From Spirochaetota bacterium (lineage in GTDB: Bacteria > Spirochaetota > UBA4802 > JAFGDQ01), in NCBI GenBank assembly GCA_016932015.1, contig JAFGDQ010000116.1:1-58750 (forward strand): a stretch of 58,750 bases of DNA, given 5' to 3'. Both the position numbers and the translations under genes were made by a program. The notes under the pieces are model-generated. The model saw only the letters and a list, made by a program, of their open reading frames with translations, was not told the DNA's origin and did not search any database. Below are positions 8,320 through 17,210 of this stretch, piece by piece (position 1 is the first letter of the stretch; the number at the start of each line of letters is the position of its first letter).

Positions 8320-9574
8320 GCTCCGCCTTTTGTGATTTCATCATGAATTTTGCTTTTCTTTCAACAAGAATGGCCATTGAGTATTTCCTGATTTCATAAC
8401 CGGGATCAGGATTTAAGACAGGGAGATTGGGCTCCAGTGTTTTTACCATTTTCAGGCTGTCAACAAGCCTTGAAATATCAGGAGTTTTCTGTGCTTCTTC
8501 AAGAGCCTCTCTTTTTCTCATAAAAAAGTTGCCGGTATTTTCAAGAAGGCCAATGAGTATTACCTTGTCTTTTTTATAGTATTCTATAAGATCCGAGAAA
8601 GGTTTTCCAATAAATTTTTTTGGAAATTCAACAGTATTGATCGATACATCGGCTTTTACATCCAGCAGCTGGCTAATAACATGAGAAATCCCTGTACCGG
8701 CGGAAGCATTCGCGATTAAGAATTTGTTGTACCGGCTTGACAGTATTACTTCATCGCAGTTGGAGAATCTCAGGTATCTTTCGAACTTTGCGTCAAGAAG
8801 CTCCGCGCATAAATATACTGACTTTGAAATCGATTTAATTGTAATTACAGCCATTACTGTTCTGGAGTCAACTTCCTGTATAGATGCGTCCATTGCGCGG
8901 TCAGCAAGAACAAGAACTCTTTTTGCGCGGATTATACTGGCGCGGTGTAAAACACGTTCATCTATGAAATCTCCGTGTACAAAATTTATATTACTGAAAG
9001 CGGGATCAGTTTTGAGATTTTCAATGAGTACAGGGTCTGCAGTATTTATTAAAACTATTTCCGACTGCAGGAACGTACTGTTTTTTTCCATAATATCGCG
9101 AAGGAAGTCGCCCATATCGCGTTTCCATCCGCAAATAATAAAATGATTTTTTAATTTTAAAGTATCCAAACCTCTTCCTTCCTTTAGCTGTTTTTCAACA
9201 AGGGCTGAAGCAATGTTACCTGTAATAACACCCACAAGCGCAATTCCGAAAAACATCATCAGAATACCGACTACGCGGCCTATTCTTGAAACAGGGTAAA
9301 AATCCCCGTAACCGACTGTTGTTGAAGTAACAATTGCCCACCAGATTGAATCTTCAATATTTCTTATATTGCCTGAATTGCCGCTGTCTTCAGTTTTTTT
9401 CCCGTCAATGACCGTGTATTTTATATGATTTTTTTCGGCATAATAAATAGCTATTGAAAATATAAAAAGAATTACAAATCCGATGGAAAAGAGTTTAAAC
9501 GCGAAATTTTTTCTGATTTTTCTCAGGAATTCACGCAAAAGCCTGATTTTATAGACAGATAAGAATTTTTGCAT
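8306..9574 (-). CDS. Potassium channel with RCK/TrkA-N domain
   Basis: A 422-residue two-helix K+ channel subunit. The first membrane helix is about residues 28-46 and the selectivity filter is TVGYGD at 86-91. The second membrane helix is about 99-124. From residue 143 a Rossmann-type RCK domain begins ([16 protein letters not shown]) with conserved HGDF and ADRA segments, followed by an RCK C-terminal part. The extracellular loop between helix 1 and the pore carries an insertion of about 20 polar residues. The gene overlaps a cyclic-nucleotide-binding gene by 14 nt, suggesting a two-gene gated channel. Regulation by nucleotide or Ca2+ at the RCK domain is possible but not shown by sequence. 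Confidence 0.88.
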   Translation of the reverse strand: MQKFLSVYKIRLLREFLRKIRKNFAFKLFSIGFVILFIFSIAIYYAEKNHIKYTVIDGKKTEDSGNSGNIRNIEDSIWWAIVTSTTVGYGDFYPVSRIGRVVGILMMFFGIALVGVITGNIASALVEKQLKEGRGLDTLKLKNHFIICGWKRDMGDFLRDIMEKNSTFLQSEIVLINTADPVLIENLKTDPAFSNINFVHGDFIDERVLHRASIIRAKRVLVLADRAMDASIQEVDSRTVMAVITIKSISKSVYLCAELLDAKFERYLRFSNCDEVILSSRYNKFLIANASAGTGISHVISQLLDVKADVSINTVEFPKKFIGKPFSDLIEYYKKDKVILIGLLENTGNFFMRKREALEEAQKTPDISRLVDSLKMVKTLEPNLPVLNPDPGYEIRKYSMAILVERKAKFMMKSQKAEHVTV

Positions 9575-9717
9575 TGAAGAGAACCTGTAAGTATATTAAT
9601 ATTTATAAGCTCATTATCGGTGAAATATCGGGTTTTTTATACAAATATTATGTTTCCGGGGAGATCGCGGTTAAAAATATAACACGGAGAAAATAAAATA
9701 AAAAAAATATCCGCAGA

Positions 9718-9903
9718 CTACAGTTTGCATGTTTTATTATGCGAATTTCTGTGCGATAATCGGTGCGATAATTCGCATGAATCTGAAGAGCAGCAGCTGC
9801 CGCAGTCCGGGGATTGCTTTCTGCTAAGGGCTCTGTAAATCCGCCGGACTGCAAAAAACAATGCAACCGAAACTATTATTATTACAATTATTGTCTGTAT
9901 CAT
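9718..9903 (-). CDS. FeoB-associated Cys-rich membrane protein
   Basis: A 61-residue protein with one N-terminal transmembrane helix (residues 2-19), a short basic stretch and a cysteine cluster CGSCCSSDSC, then a His/Ser/Asn-rich tail (SHRLSHRNSHNK). This is the architecture of the FeoB_associated family, usually encoded next to the ferrous iron transporter feoB. No feoAB is in the window, so here it stands alone between the channel gene and tadA. AAGGG precedes the ATG. A role in iron handling is inferred from the family only. Confidence 0.65.
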   Translation of the reverse strand: MIQTIIVIIIVSVALFFAVRRIYRALSRKQSPDCGSCCSSDSCELSHRLSHRNSHNKTCKL

Positions 9904-9960
9904 GGACGGAACCCTTAAATTTTTGATCTATAATAAATATACCATTTGTAAGATCAATGT

Positions 9961-10431
9961 TCAATGTTTTTTCCGTAATTCTCTGAAGAAATCCTTAAGC
10001 AGGGCCGCGCACTCATCTCTGAGAATGCCGAATTCAATTTCAGGAATATGATTTAACAGGGTATTTCCGCATACATTCAGAACTGTTCCGCATGCTCCGT
10101 ATTTAGTATCTTCAGCTCCGATTATTACTTTTTCAATTCGTGAATTAACAATGGCTCCGGAGCACATAACACAGGGCTCTTTTGTAACATAAAGAGCGCA
10201 TCCTGTAAGGCGTTCGTTTTTTAAAACAGCGGAGGCTTTTTCAATGCATATGATTTCCGCATGCTTTACCGCGTTATTCATTTCCCTGTTCGTGTTGCAG
10301 GCTTTTGCTATAATCTGACCGTTTTTCACTATGACTGCTCCGACAGGGATCTCGCCTTTATTGCGGGCAATTCGTGCCTGATCAAGAGCAACGCGCATAT
10401 ATGATTCTTTTTTTTCCGTATTGTTTTCCAT
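9961..10431 (-). CDS. tadA: tRNA-specific adenosine deaminase TadA
   Basis: A 156-residue member of the cytidine/deoxycytidylate deaminase fold. The zinc site is complete: HAE (catalytic Glu) in VKHAEIICIEKA and PCVMCSGAI about 30 residues later. The family segments IPVGAVIVKNG, CALYVTKEPC and YGACGTVLNV are all present, and the length is normal for TadA. It deaminates A34 to inosine in the anticodon of tRNA-Arg(ACG), allowing that tRNA to read CGU, CGC and CGA. Strikingly, a tRNA-Arg(ACG) gene lies 106 nt upstream on the same strand, with a terminator in between. Other nucleoside deaminases share the motifs, but length and context favour TadA. Confidence 0.9.
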   Translation of the reverse strand: MENNTEKKESYMRVALDQARIARNKGEIPVGAVIVKNGQIIAKACNTNREMNNAVKHAEIICIEKASAVLKNERLTGCALYVTKEPCVMCSGAIVNSRIEKVIIGAEDTKYGACGTVLNVCGNTLLNHIPEIEFGILRDECAALLKDFFRELRKKH

Positions 10432-10498
10432 TGATGTTGTTTACTGCAAGAGTATGAGAATATAAGAGTAGATTACAGGCCGGGTTTTGTCACCAAAT

Positions 10499-10533
10499 AA
10501 AAAAGGCTACCGGAAAAATGGATAGCCTTTTTT
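10499..10533 (-). terminator. Terminator between tRNA-Arg and tadA
   Basis: Eleven-base arms AAAAAAGGCTA and TAGCCTTTTTT separated by 13 nt sit just after the 3' end of tRNA-Arg on the minus strand. The A-tract and T-tract make it a good intrinsic terminator in either direction. It would separate the tRNA transcript from tadA. Confidence 0.75.
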
Positions 10534-10536
10534 ATT

Positions 10537-10610
10537 CGCGTCCAGCAGGAGTCGAACCTGCAACCAACGGATTCGTAGTCCGGTACTCTATCCAATTGAG
10601 CTATGGACGC
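10537..10610 (-). tRNA. tRNA-Arg(ACG)
   Basis: On the minus strand the acceptor strand GCGTCCA pairs with TGGACGC. The D-arm starts with GCTC, the T-loop is TTCGACT and the anticodon loop is CTACGAA, giving anticodon ACG. Position 27-43 is a C-T mismatch; all other stems pair. The 3' CCA is not encoded. Anticodon A34 is the TadA target, and tadA is the next gene downstream. Confidence 0.95.
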
Positions 10611-10642
10611 ATTTATTATTTTTTAAATCTAAAATAATATCC

Positions 10643-11071
10643 TTATAATTTAATTAAATCCATGTATCTGTTAAATATTTTCAGGTTAAATATTCCGCCT
10701 TTCAGTACAATTCTGATTGCTGTAAGACTGAATAACAGATAAAGGCAATTGATGCCGTAAATTGCTATTACCAGGCCAAACCTGAAAAGCCTCAACTCTA
10801 CGGGAGTAAAAACATTTACAAGATTTAAAAACGCGTTGATTAAAAGAAAAAACATTGAGATTACAAAAGCCTGCTTTATGTGACGCTTGCAGATAGAATT
10901 ATTCTTGTTGGTAACAAGCGGCAGAATCCAGCCTATAAGCGGAAAATAAGCAAGCGAAGCGCATCTTTGAATGCTTAATTCTTTCAAAACGGTTTTAAAA
11001 TCTTCGATTTTCTGAAAATTTAAATATTTCCTGATAATTCTATAATATCTTTCGGATTTAATAATCGTCAC
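10643..11071 (-). CDS. Membrane protein of unknown function
   Basis: A 142-residue protein with a charged N-terminus (about 35 residues) and then three or so hydrophobic segments: AYFPLIGWILPLV, AFVISMFFLLINAFLNLVNVF and FGLVIAIYGINCLYLLFSL. The segment ASLAYFPLIGWILPLVTNKN followed by a KQAF helix resembles the core of small DUF4870-like membrane proteins, but the match is loose. It lies between tRNA-Ser and tRNA-Arg genes on the same strand. I do not assign a function. Confidence 0.65.
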   Translation of the reverse strand: MTIIKSERYYRIIRKYLNFQKIEDFKTVLKELSIQRCASLAYFPLIGWILPLVTNKNNSICKRHIKQAFVISMFFLLINAFLNLVNVFTPVELRLFRFGLVIAIYGINCLYLLFSLTAIRIVLKGGIFNLKIFNRYMDLIKL

Positions 11072-11116
11072 TTCGGTAATGATATATATTGATAAGTCTT
11101 TAAAATCGTGTTAATT

Positions 11117-11203
11117 CGGAGAGGGAGGGATTCGAACCCTCGGTATCAAAATAGATACAATTGCTTAGCAGGCAACCCCCTTCGGCCTCTCGGGCACCTC
11201 TCC
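11117..11203 (-). tRNA. tRNA-Ser(GCT)
   Basis: On the minus strand the acceptor GGAGAGG pairs with CCTCTCC. A long variable arm (about 20 nt, containing TATC..GATA), the T-loop TTCGAAT and the anticodon loop CTGCTAA mark a class II tRNA with anticodon GCT. CCA is not encoded. Confidence 0.95.
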
Positions 11204-11344
11204 GTAAAAAATAAATGATAAAGATCCGTCCGGTTATTAACAAAGTTTAATGCCGATCCGCACAGGTTCAGGCTCTAAAAAATACTGAATTTAGGTATTG
11301 TTACTGCCTTCGGTATTTATCTGAAAATCGTATGACCGGGTATT

Positions 11345-11428
11345 CGGAGAGTGAGGGATTCGAACCCCCGGGGCTATTAACCCAACGGTTTTCAAGACCG
11401 CCTCTATCGACCACTCAGACAACTCTCC
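11345..11428 (-). tRNA. tRNA-Ser(TGA)
   Basis: On the minus strand GGAGAGT pairs with ACTCTCC. The anticodon stem-loop GGTCTTGAAAACC gives anticodon TGA, with a long variable arm and T-loop TTCGAAT. It is a class II serine tRNA, and CCA is not encoded. It is the third tRNA of a loose cluster with tRNA-Ser(GCT) and tRNA-Arg(ACG), all on the minus strand. Confidence 0.95.
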
Positions 11429-11603
11429 GCTGATGAACTTATTAAAGTGCGATTTTCTGTCAAATAAAAAATACTGAGTTGTTGCGGTTTTTTTGACTTT
11501 TGAGTCTGTGCATTTTTCCCTGAAAGACGAAGAACAGGATATTATTAGTAAAAGGTATAATAAAAGTGTAAGATTTCGCAAGTAATCATTTGTTATTTTA
11601 TAA

Positions 11604-13238
11604 TCAATACTGGTAATCATTAAGCCCGCCGTCTGCTCCGTTTGATGTATCAAACCAGGAGTCCAGCAGTTCAAACCAGTTTTCCACACTATCAGTAGTT
11701 GAGCACGGGTTGCCGTCTGCGCTATTGATACACCATGATAATTTGCCGTAATGAGTATATACAGCATTATACCACCACTGGAAAGCCCAGTGCTCTGTGG
11801 GCCCGTATGTAGGATGGTTATACAGTCTGTCTCCGTCCGGGAAAAATACGGAAAGGCCGTTAAATCCATTCTTAAAAAGACCGGCATATGCATAGGAGTC
11901 ATAAAAACTGCCTGCAAAGGAATAGATCGTCATTTCGCTAGCTGCTGCCAGAACTGCATTACATTCATCCTGCAGGTTGTTAAAGGCTGATTCTTCTACT
12001 GCTCTTCTGAATAAATCGTACAGATCAAACAGTGGCCAGCTGATCCATTCCTGCTGATCTGAAGCATTGAAGTAATGCAGTGAATTCGGGATTGACCCGG
12101 AACCTCTTATGTTTTCAAGATCATATTTTAAAGGAGTTATGTTATATGTAAGAGTTTGTAAAGTAAGAGTGTCTAAAGCGGATTTAACTGCTTCAGCTTT
12201 TGAAAGATCATACAGACTGAATGTCTGTTTGCCGGCTGATGAATTGTCAACTGCTTTAACTGAATCATACTGTTCCTCTACAATTACTTCTCCAAGAGTT
12301 AAAGCTGTTAAATCAGTTGCCGGATCGTAAAATAATTCATTTCCGCTAATCGTAACATTATTGGTTTCTCCGTTATCCCCGCCGCCGGATTTTAATCTTT
12401 CCAGTATTTTATCATATTCCAGGCCGTCTCCCCACATATTGGCAGGAGAAGCTGCCATATAATCGGCCTCAAACCTGCCGTTTCCTGGCCTGTACTGATA
12501 TGCGACTTCGACAGAGCCCATGAGGCACGCGTCAAATACGAGAAGGTCTGCTGATTCCGATGAGCCGAGATTATCAGTTATTTCAGCTGTATAAAGAATA
12601 TCATAGTTGCTTGTCCAGTCTTCACAAATAGCTTTTGAAGAAAATGTTGTATCAGATGAGATATAAGAGGAGGTATAGGATAAAGATTTTTTCTTCATTG
12701 GGCCGCTTCCATGATTCCATAATATAAGGGCATAATTGTCAGCAGGGTAATTATTTTTACAGAACTGCACAAATTTTTTAAGTGTTAAAGCATCCCCCAT
12801 ATTGGCTTCATAATGAGATGATGCTGCTGTTGTAATAAGCGGAAATTCGCTGCCTCCGCTTATTCTTGTTGTTTTATTGCGGGATATCTTATAAAGCCGT
12901 GTATCGGTAAATTTTTCGCAAAATCCTTCACACGAATTGCCGTCTATTCTGTCAGCAAGAACTATCAGATTAAGTCTCTGGTCATTAATGAACCCTCTTT
13001 TCATTTCTTCAATATCTTCAAGAAGAAAATCTTCAAGATTGTTGTCTCCGTCGCCGTAAAACATAATTGTCCATTTTGTCCCGGTTGCTGAATCAGGCAG
13101 GTCTGCATAGTAATTCGGGCATTCTTCTTCGACTTTAGTAGTTGAATCTGATCCGCATCCGGTAAAGGAAATAAATATTATACATGCAGTAATTATTGAC
13201 AGAAATGATACTGTTTTAGAGGATATAATCATAAACAT
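11604..13238 (-). CDS. Clostripain-family (C11) lipoprotein peptidase
   Basis: A cysteine peptidase of family C11. Counting from an upstream TTG at 13274 the frame has 556 codons; I prefer the ATG at 13238 (or 13232) because it gives a normal lipoprotein signal ending at lipobox FTGC. The catalytic dyad is visible as His in LILWNHGSG and Cys in LLVFDACLMGSVEVAY, about 60 residues apart. The early WTIMFYGDGDNNLEDFLLEDI strand is also typical. Clostripain cuts after Arg or Lys; specificity here is not deducible. A second C11 lipoprotein, diverged in sequence, is encoded at 13957..15375 on the same strand. Both are probably surface or periplasmic proteases. Confidence 0.88.
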   Translation of the reverse strand: MFMIISSKTVSFLSIITACIIFISFTGCGSDSTTKVEEECPNYYADLPDSATGTKWTIMFYGDGDNNLEDFLLEDIEEMKRGFINDQRLNLIVLADRIDGNSCEGFCEKFTDTRLYKISRNKTTRISGGSEFPLITTAASSHYEANMGDALTLKKFVQFCKNNYPADNYALILWNHGSGPMKKKSLSYTSSYISSDTTFSSKAICEDWTSNYDILYTAEITDNLGSSESADLLVFDACLMGSVEVAYQYRPGNGRFEADYMAASPANMWGDGLEYDKILERLKSGGGDNGETNNVTISGNELFYDPATDLTALTLGEVIVEEQYDSVKAVDNSSAGKQTFSLYDLSKAEAVKSALDTLTLQTLTYNITPLKYDLENIRGSGSIPNSLHYFNASDQQEWISWPLFDLYDLFRRAVEESAFNNLQDECNAVLAAASEMTIYSFAGSFYDSYAYAGLFKNGFNGLSVFFPDGDRLYNHPTYGPTEHWAFQWWYNAVYTHYGKLSWCINSADGNPCSTTDSVENWFELLDSWFDTSNGADGGLNDYQY

Positions 13239-13401
13239 TCCATGTTTATTTAAGGAATTAATATTATTATTCAACTATATAAAAAAAAGTTATTCATTTC
13301 AATTTCTTCAGGGATTTTATTCTTAATTACTGATAATTTACAGAATATCTGGCGTTATTTCAATATAAAAGGATGCGGTAGGGTTGTTAAAAGGCAAAAT
13401 A

Positions 13402-13435
13402 TAAAAGGAGTGCTGATATTACAGAACTCCTTTTA
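13402..13435 (-). terminator. Hairpin terminator after the exported protein gene
   Basis: Ten-base perfect arms TAAAAGGAGT and ACTCCTTTTA surround a 14-nt loop. On the minus strand it lies about 70 nt after the stop of the gene at 13506 and is followed by T-rich sequence, so it probably ends that transcript. Confidence 0.6.
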
Positions 13436-13505
13436 TACTGATAAGACAATACTTCATATACTGAGCTTAAATTGCTGTTAAAGAATTGGAATATTATACA
13501 GGATA

Positions 13506-13877
13506 TTATTTCACAATTTTATAGGATGTAATTTCAATAGTACCTGACCATTGACTTTTATATTTAATATTTCCTTCTGCTTCGATTATTTTTCCCTCTA
13601 GCTTTGAGACCTCTTTTTTTAAATTTCCAATTACATCAAGACTTATTCTTGATTTAGAAGTCCAGTTTATTAAATAGTATACATTGTCCCCGGAAACTTC
13701 AATTTTCCCTTTTTTCTCCATAGTTTTTTTCTTTTCTATATCAATTGTTGAGCGAGTTTCACTGCCGGCTAAATCACCGGAAACAGTAACGGTGTTTTGT
13801 TTTTTAGTCATACCGCTAATTGAATATGAAGAAATGAAAAAGATAATTATTATTAATAGGATAGATTTTTTTTTCAT
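13506..13877 (-). CDS. Exported protein of unknown function
   Basis: A 123-residue protein with a clear signal peptide (KKKSILLIIIIFFISSYSISG) and an AAGGAGCGC ribosome binding site. The mature part is rich in Lys, Thr and Ser and has two short beta-rich units: VSGDNVYYLINW and a C-terminal VEGxxKYKSQW-like segment (EAEGNIKYKSQWSGTIEI). This resembles OB-fold-like small periplasmic domains, but I cannot name a family. It sits between two clostripain-type peptidase genes on the same strand. A role as partner or inhibitor of those peptidases would be speculation. Confidence 0.65.
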   Translation of the reverse strand: MKKKSILLIIIIFFISSYSISGMTKKQNTVTVSGDLAGSETRSTIDIEKKKTMEKKGKIEVSGDNVYYLINWTSKSRISLDVIGNLKKEVSKLEGKIIEAEGNIKYKSQWSGTIEITSYKIVK

Positions 13878-13894
13878 AAGCGCTCCTTAATCGT

Positions 13895-13929
13895 AATTAA
13901 CCGCATATAAGTCATATATGCGGTTAATT
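13895..13929. repeat. Perfect 15-bp inverted repeat between two genes
   Basis: Arms AATTAACCGCATATA and TATATGCGGTTAATT enclose 5 nt. It follows the stop of the second clostripain gene and precedes the next ribosome binding site by only a few bases. On the minus strand there is no T-tract after the stem, so it may be a weak terminator, a processing or stability hairpin, or an operator. Confidence 0.6.
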
Positions 13930-13956
13930 ATATTGGTAAAATAAAAGTATATAGTT

Positions 13957-15375
13957 TTACGGCAATGTTTCCCATAATAGTCTATATAGCAGACCAGGTC
14001 CTGCAATATAACCGCCGCTATAATGTGCAACCCAGGTATTATTTGAATTTTGTACAAAGTCAACTGGATAAGTATCGCTATAACCATTTAAATAAGCAGA
14101 ATAAGTATTTACAATGGTGCAATCTGCTTCCGTTATAGCTAAAAATATGGCTAGTCCATGCGAGTTTGAAACATCTGTACTATGGTGCCATTCTGATACA
14201 ACAGCGTTTTCAACAGCTGTTTTTAACGCGGCAGCTTCTGAGTCACAGTAATTGTATTCTGTTTGAATTTCATCTGCTAAATCCCATAAATCGATATGTA
14301 TATCATCCCCACAAGCATCAATTCGAAAATTTTGGACATTATTAATAATACTATTTGCTACATTATCTCTGATAGTATCAGTTGTAATAGCATTGTATAA
14401 TGCTGTAGAAAAATTGTTCAACGCAGAAAATACAGTATCAATTTTACTGAGGTTAACAGCTGAAAGAGTAGTATCAGGAGTGCCTGCGTAATATGTTTCA
14501 TACGAATCGACAACAGCATCGCATAAATCTATTGCATTTTTATTTGTTGATGCTTTAAATGATGCAAGCCAGGAATCATATGCCCATCCAGCACCTGGCT
14601 CACTTTCTTCAGAAGCTATCATATAGCTTGCATAATTTCTAATTTCATAAGCAACTTCAATCATTCCCATTAAGCACGCGTCAAAACCAATTACTGTTAT
14701 AGCTTTATTTTTGACAGCACTTTGTACTTCATCCATATATAGTTGATCCGAATCAGTAAGATCAATACATACCTCTTTACTTACTACTGAATTATTTGTA
14801 TTATTTTTATCTGTTTTCAGATTATCAACTGTAATTATTGGCTCTTCAAATACTGGATTACTTTCTCTCCAGCCTCCTCCGTGATTCCATAAGATCAGTG
14901 CATAATTCCCTTCATAATTACTTTTACAAAAGTTGATAAATTTTGATAATGTTGATGGATCACCCATGTTGAGTTCGTCGCTGTCACCTGTGCTTGACAG
15001 ACCTAATTCAGATGAACTTAGACGTGTAGAATCAATGGTCCCATCTACGCCATCAGAGTCATAGGCTATTTCATATAACCTGGTTCCTGACCAGTCCCCG
15101 TCAATGGCACTATATCCGCTATGTCTATCTATCAAAACTATAATTTTAATATCTGTTCCAGTAAGATCAACAGCTTCCATTTCATTTATATCCGTTAAAC
15201 CATAACTTTCAAGATCATTGTCAGCATCAAGATACACCATTATAGTTTTAACAGGATTTGTTGGATCCGGCAGATCAACGATATCATCATCGTCATCACT
15301 GCTTCCACCACAATTTAAAAGGAAGAGCATTGAAAAAAATAATAAAAATACAAAAAGGGGTTTAAATTTTTTCAT
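13957..15375 (-). CDS. Clostripain-family (C11) lipoprotein peptidase
   Basis: A 472-residue C11 cysteine peptidase. The signal peptide ends in LLNC with the lipidated Cys at residue 22, followed by a Ser/Asp linker (GGSSDDDDD) typical of a surface tether. The catalytic His165 lies in LILWNHGGGW and Cys234 in IGFDACLMGMIEVAY. The N-terminal strand KTIMVYLDADNDLE is the family signature. A GAGGTAA ribosome binding site fixes the start. It is the first of three same-strand genes (this, a small exported protein, a second C11 peptidase). The two peptidases share motifs but differ strongly in length and linker, so they are old paralogues rather than a recent tandem copy. Confidence 0.9.
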   Translation of the reverse strand: MKKFKPLFVFLLFFSMLFLLNCGGSSDDDDDIVDLPDPTNPVKTIMVYLDADNDLESYGLTDINEMEAVDLTGTDIKIIVLIDRHSGYSAIDGDWSGTRLYEIAYDSDGVDGTIDSTRLSSSELGLSSTGDSDELNMGDPSTLSKFINFCKSNYEGNYALILWNHGGGWRESNPVFEEPIITVDNLKTDKNNTNNSVVSKEVCIDLTDSDQLYMDEVQSAVKNKAITVIGFDACLMGMIEVAYEIRNYASYMIASEESEPGAGWAYDSWLASFKASTNKNAIDLCDAVVDSYETYYAGTPDTTLSAVNLSKIDTVFSALNNFSTALYNAITTDTIRDNVANSIINNVQNFRIDACGDDIHIDLWDLADEIQTEYNYCDSEAAALKTAVENAVVSEWHHSTDVSNSHGLAIFLAITEADCTIVNTYSAYLNGYSDTYPVDFVQNSNNTWVAHYSGGYIAGPGLLYRLLWETLP

Positions 15376-15590
15376 TAATTACCTCACTCACTATTAATAA
15401 TTTCTGGACAAAAGTTTAGTTTATCCAACTTAAGTTTATAAAGAAAGTCATAGTCTGTCAATTGTAATTTAGGTATTTTTAATATGAAATTTTTAGCTGT
15501 TTATTCGTGCAGTAAATATTATAATATTCCCTGTACAAAATCATATAATTTTTATATTGTTCGTATAAATATTATGTAGAAAAATCTATG

Positions 15591-15619
15591 TTGACTCAAT
15601 AAATGCGTATATTTACTCT
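15591..15619 (+). promoter_or_regulatory. Candidate promoter of hisD
   Basis: TTGACT, a 17-nt spacer and TACTCT lie 36 nt before the hisD start. The -35 box is good and the -10 box weak. Divergent from the peptidase gene across a 279-nt AT-rich gap that otherwise shows nothing clear. Confidence 0.4.
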
Positions 15620-15654
15620 GTTTCCCTGTTTTTATTAGTTTCAGGAGTACTATT

Positions 15655-16953
15655 ATGATAAAGATAAAAAAACTCAAAGACCTGACCCGCAGTGAGCTGG
15701 ATAAACTGTTTAATCGTTTCGGTGAAGACCTGAGCGAGACACTGCATAAAGTCGTAATACCGATAATAAATGACGTCAGAGACAACGGCGATGAGGCCGT
15801 AAAGAAATATACTGAAAAATTCGACAGGGTTAAACTCGACAGCCTTGTTGTAACGAAAGATGAAATCGAAGAGGGCTACAAAAAAGCTGATCCTGATGTC
15901 CTTAACGCTTTTATGAACGCGAAAGTGAATATTGAAGAATTTCATATGCATCAGAAAAGGGAGATGATCAGGTACCAGAGAAGCGACGGTACTGAACTTG
16001 GAGTAATATTTCAGCCTGTTGAACGGGCTGCTGTTTACGCTCCCGGAGGCAAGGCATCATATCCGTCATCAATACTGATGGCCGCGATTCCCGCAATGAT
16101 TGCAGGAACAAAAGAGATTACTTTAGTTACTCCTCCTGATAAAAACGGAACTGTTTCGGATATAATTCTGGGAATTTGCAGAATTATCGGGATAAGCACA
16201 ATTGTAAAGGCGGGCGGGGCGCAGGGAATTGCCGCGGCCGGGCTGGGCACGGAAACCGTACGCAAGTCCGACATAATTGTGGGCCCGGGCAATATTTTTG
16301 TTACTGCCGCAAAGGCGCATCTTTTCAGCCTTGGAGCAATACAGATTGACTCAATGGCAGGACCGAGCGAGGTTCTTATAATCGCTGATGAAAACGCGAA
16401 CGCCGAATGGGTTGCCTATGATCTTTTGTCACAGGCGGAACACGAGGAAATGGCAATCGCGATTCTGGTTACAAACTCGGAGGACCTGGCTGAAAAAGTT
16501 AAGGCTGAAATTATAAAGGATATAGAGAAAAAGCAGGGCAGGCATGAGATAAAGAAAACCTCAATAACGCAAAACGGCCTTATACTTGTTAGTGAAAATA
16601 TTGATCAGGCAGTTGAGTTCTCAAATTCATATGCACCTGAACACATGGAATTTGTTGTTAAAGACCCGATGAATTATCTTGAAAAGATTAAAAATGTCGG
16701 GTCATTGTTTCTCGGAGAATATGCTCCTGTTGCTGTGGGTGATTATTATTCAGGAACAAATCATATACTTCCTGTAGGCGGAGCATGCAGGTTTTCCTCC
16801 GGTGTGTCAGTTGAAACTTTTCTCAGAAGAACTACTTTTCAGATGCTGACAAGAGATGCGCTTGAGATGGCAAGAAAACCGGTAAACCTCATGTCAAAGG
16901 CAGAGGGGTTTGAAGACAAGCACGGAGGTTCTGTTGAGATCAGATTTAAATAA
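15655..16953 (+). CDS. hisD: Histidinol dehydrogenase
   Basis: A 432-residue protein matching HisD over its whole length. It carries out the last two oxidations of histidine biosynthesis, L-histidinol to L-histidine, with NAD+ and a zinc ion. Visible family segments include YAPGGKASYPSSILM, GGAQGIAAAGLGT, IVGPGNIFVTAAK, IDSMAGPSEVLI, LLSQAEHE (zinc ligand region), YAPEHMEF, VGDYYSGTNHILPVGG and the C-terminal HGGSVEIR. AGGAG lies 7 nt before the ATG. No other his gene is in the window, so the pathway genes are dispersed or hisD is separately regulated. Confidence 0.96.
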   Translation: MIKIKKLKDLTRSELDKLFNRFGEDLSETLHKVVIPIINDVRDNGDEAVKKYTEKFDRVKLDSLVVTKDEIEEGYKKADPDVLNAFMNAKVNIEEFHMHQKREMIRYQRSDGTELGVIFQPVERAAVYAPGGKASYPSSILMAAIPAMIAGTKEITLVTPPDKNGTVSDIILGICRIIGISTIVKAGGAQGIAAAGLGTETVRKSDIIVGPGNIFVTAAKAHLFSLGAIQIDSMAGPSEVLIIADENANAEWVAYDLLSQAEHEEMAIAILVTNSEDLAEKVKAEIIKDIEKKQGRHEIKKTSITQNGLILVSENIDQAVEFSNSYAPEHMEFVVKDPMNYLEKIKNVGSLFLGEYAPVAVGDYYSGTNHILPVGGACRFSSGVSVETFLRRTTFQMLTRDALEMARKPVNLMSKAEGFEDKHGGSVEIRFK

Positions 16954-17114
16954 CCTGCTGTATTTTCAAAAGTTAATCGCCTATATAATCAGGAATAGTC
17001 TGCATGGCGATATCTCCGGATTTCTGCAACTATTTATGCAGTAAATACAGTGAGTATTTAAAAGAATTTTTTTGGTAACTCCTCACCTTTCAGAAATTTT
17101 TATGCAAAAACCGA

Positions 17115-17155
17115 TCCGTAAGAAGAAATAATTATCAATTTGTCTTTCTTACGGA
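17115..17155. repeat. Inverted repeat upstream of the serine acetyltransferase
   Basis: Ten-base perfect arms TCCGTAAGAA and TTCTTACGGA are separated by 21 nt of AT-rich sequence. It lies between hisD and the serine acetyltransferase gene. There is no terminator T-tract next to the stem except the later TTTTTTATTTT at about 17176, so it could be a weak terminator of hisD or an operator. Confidence 0.5.
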
Positions 17156-17210
17156 GCTATAACTGAATAGTTACCTTTTTTATTTTACAAATTATTTTCA
17201 CCAGTATATA

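Noticed and set aside
11204..11344. Possible signal-recognition-particle RNA between the two tRNA-Ser genes
   Set aside because: A CCTGAACCTG..CGGATCGGC stretch recalled the SRP RNA apex, but the GGTCAGG..GGAAGGAAGCAG core is absent and pairing does not fit.
11291..11917. 208-codon frame across tRNA-Ser(TGA)
   Set aside because: It runs through a tRNA gene and the 3' end of the clostripain gene in another frame; a shadow.
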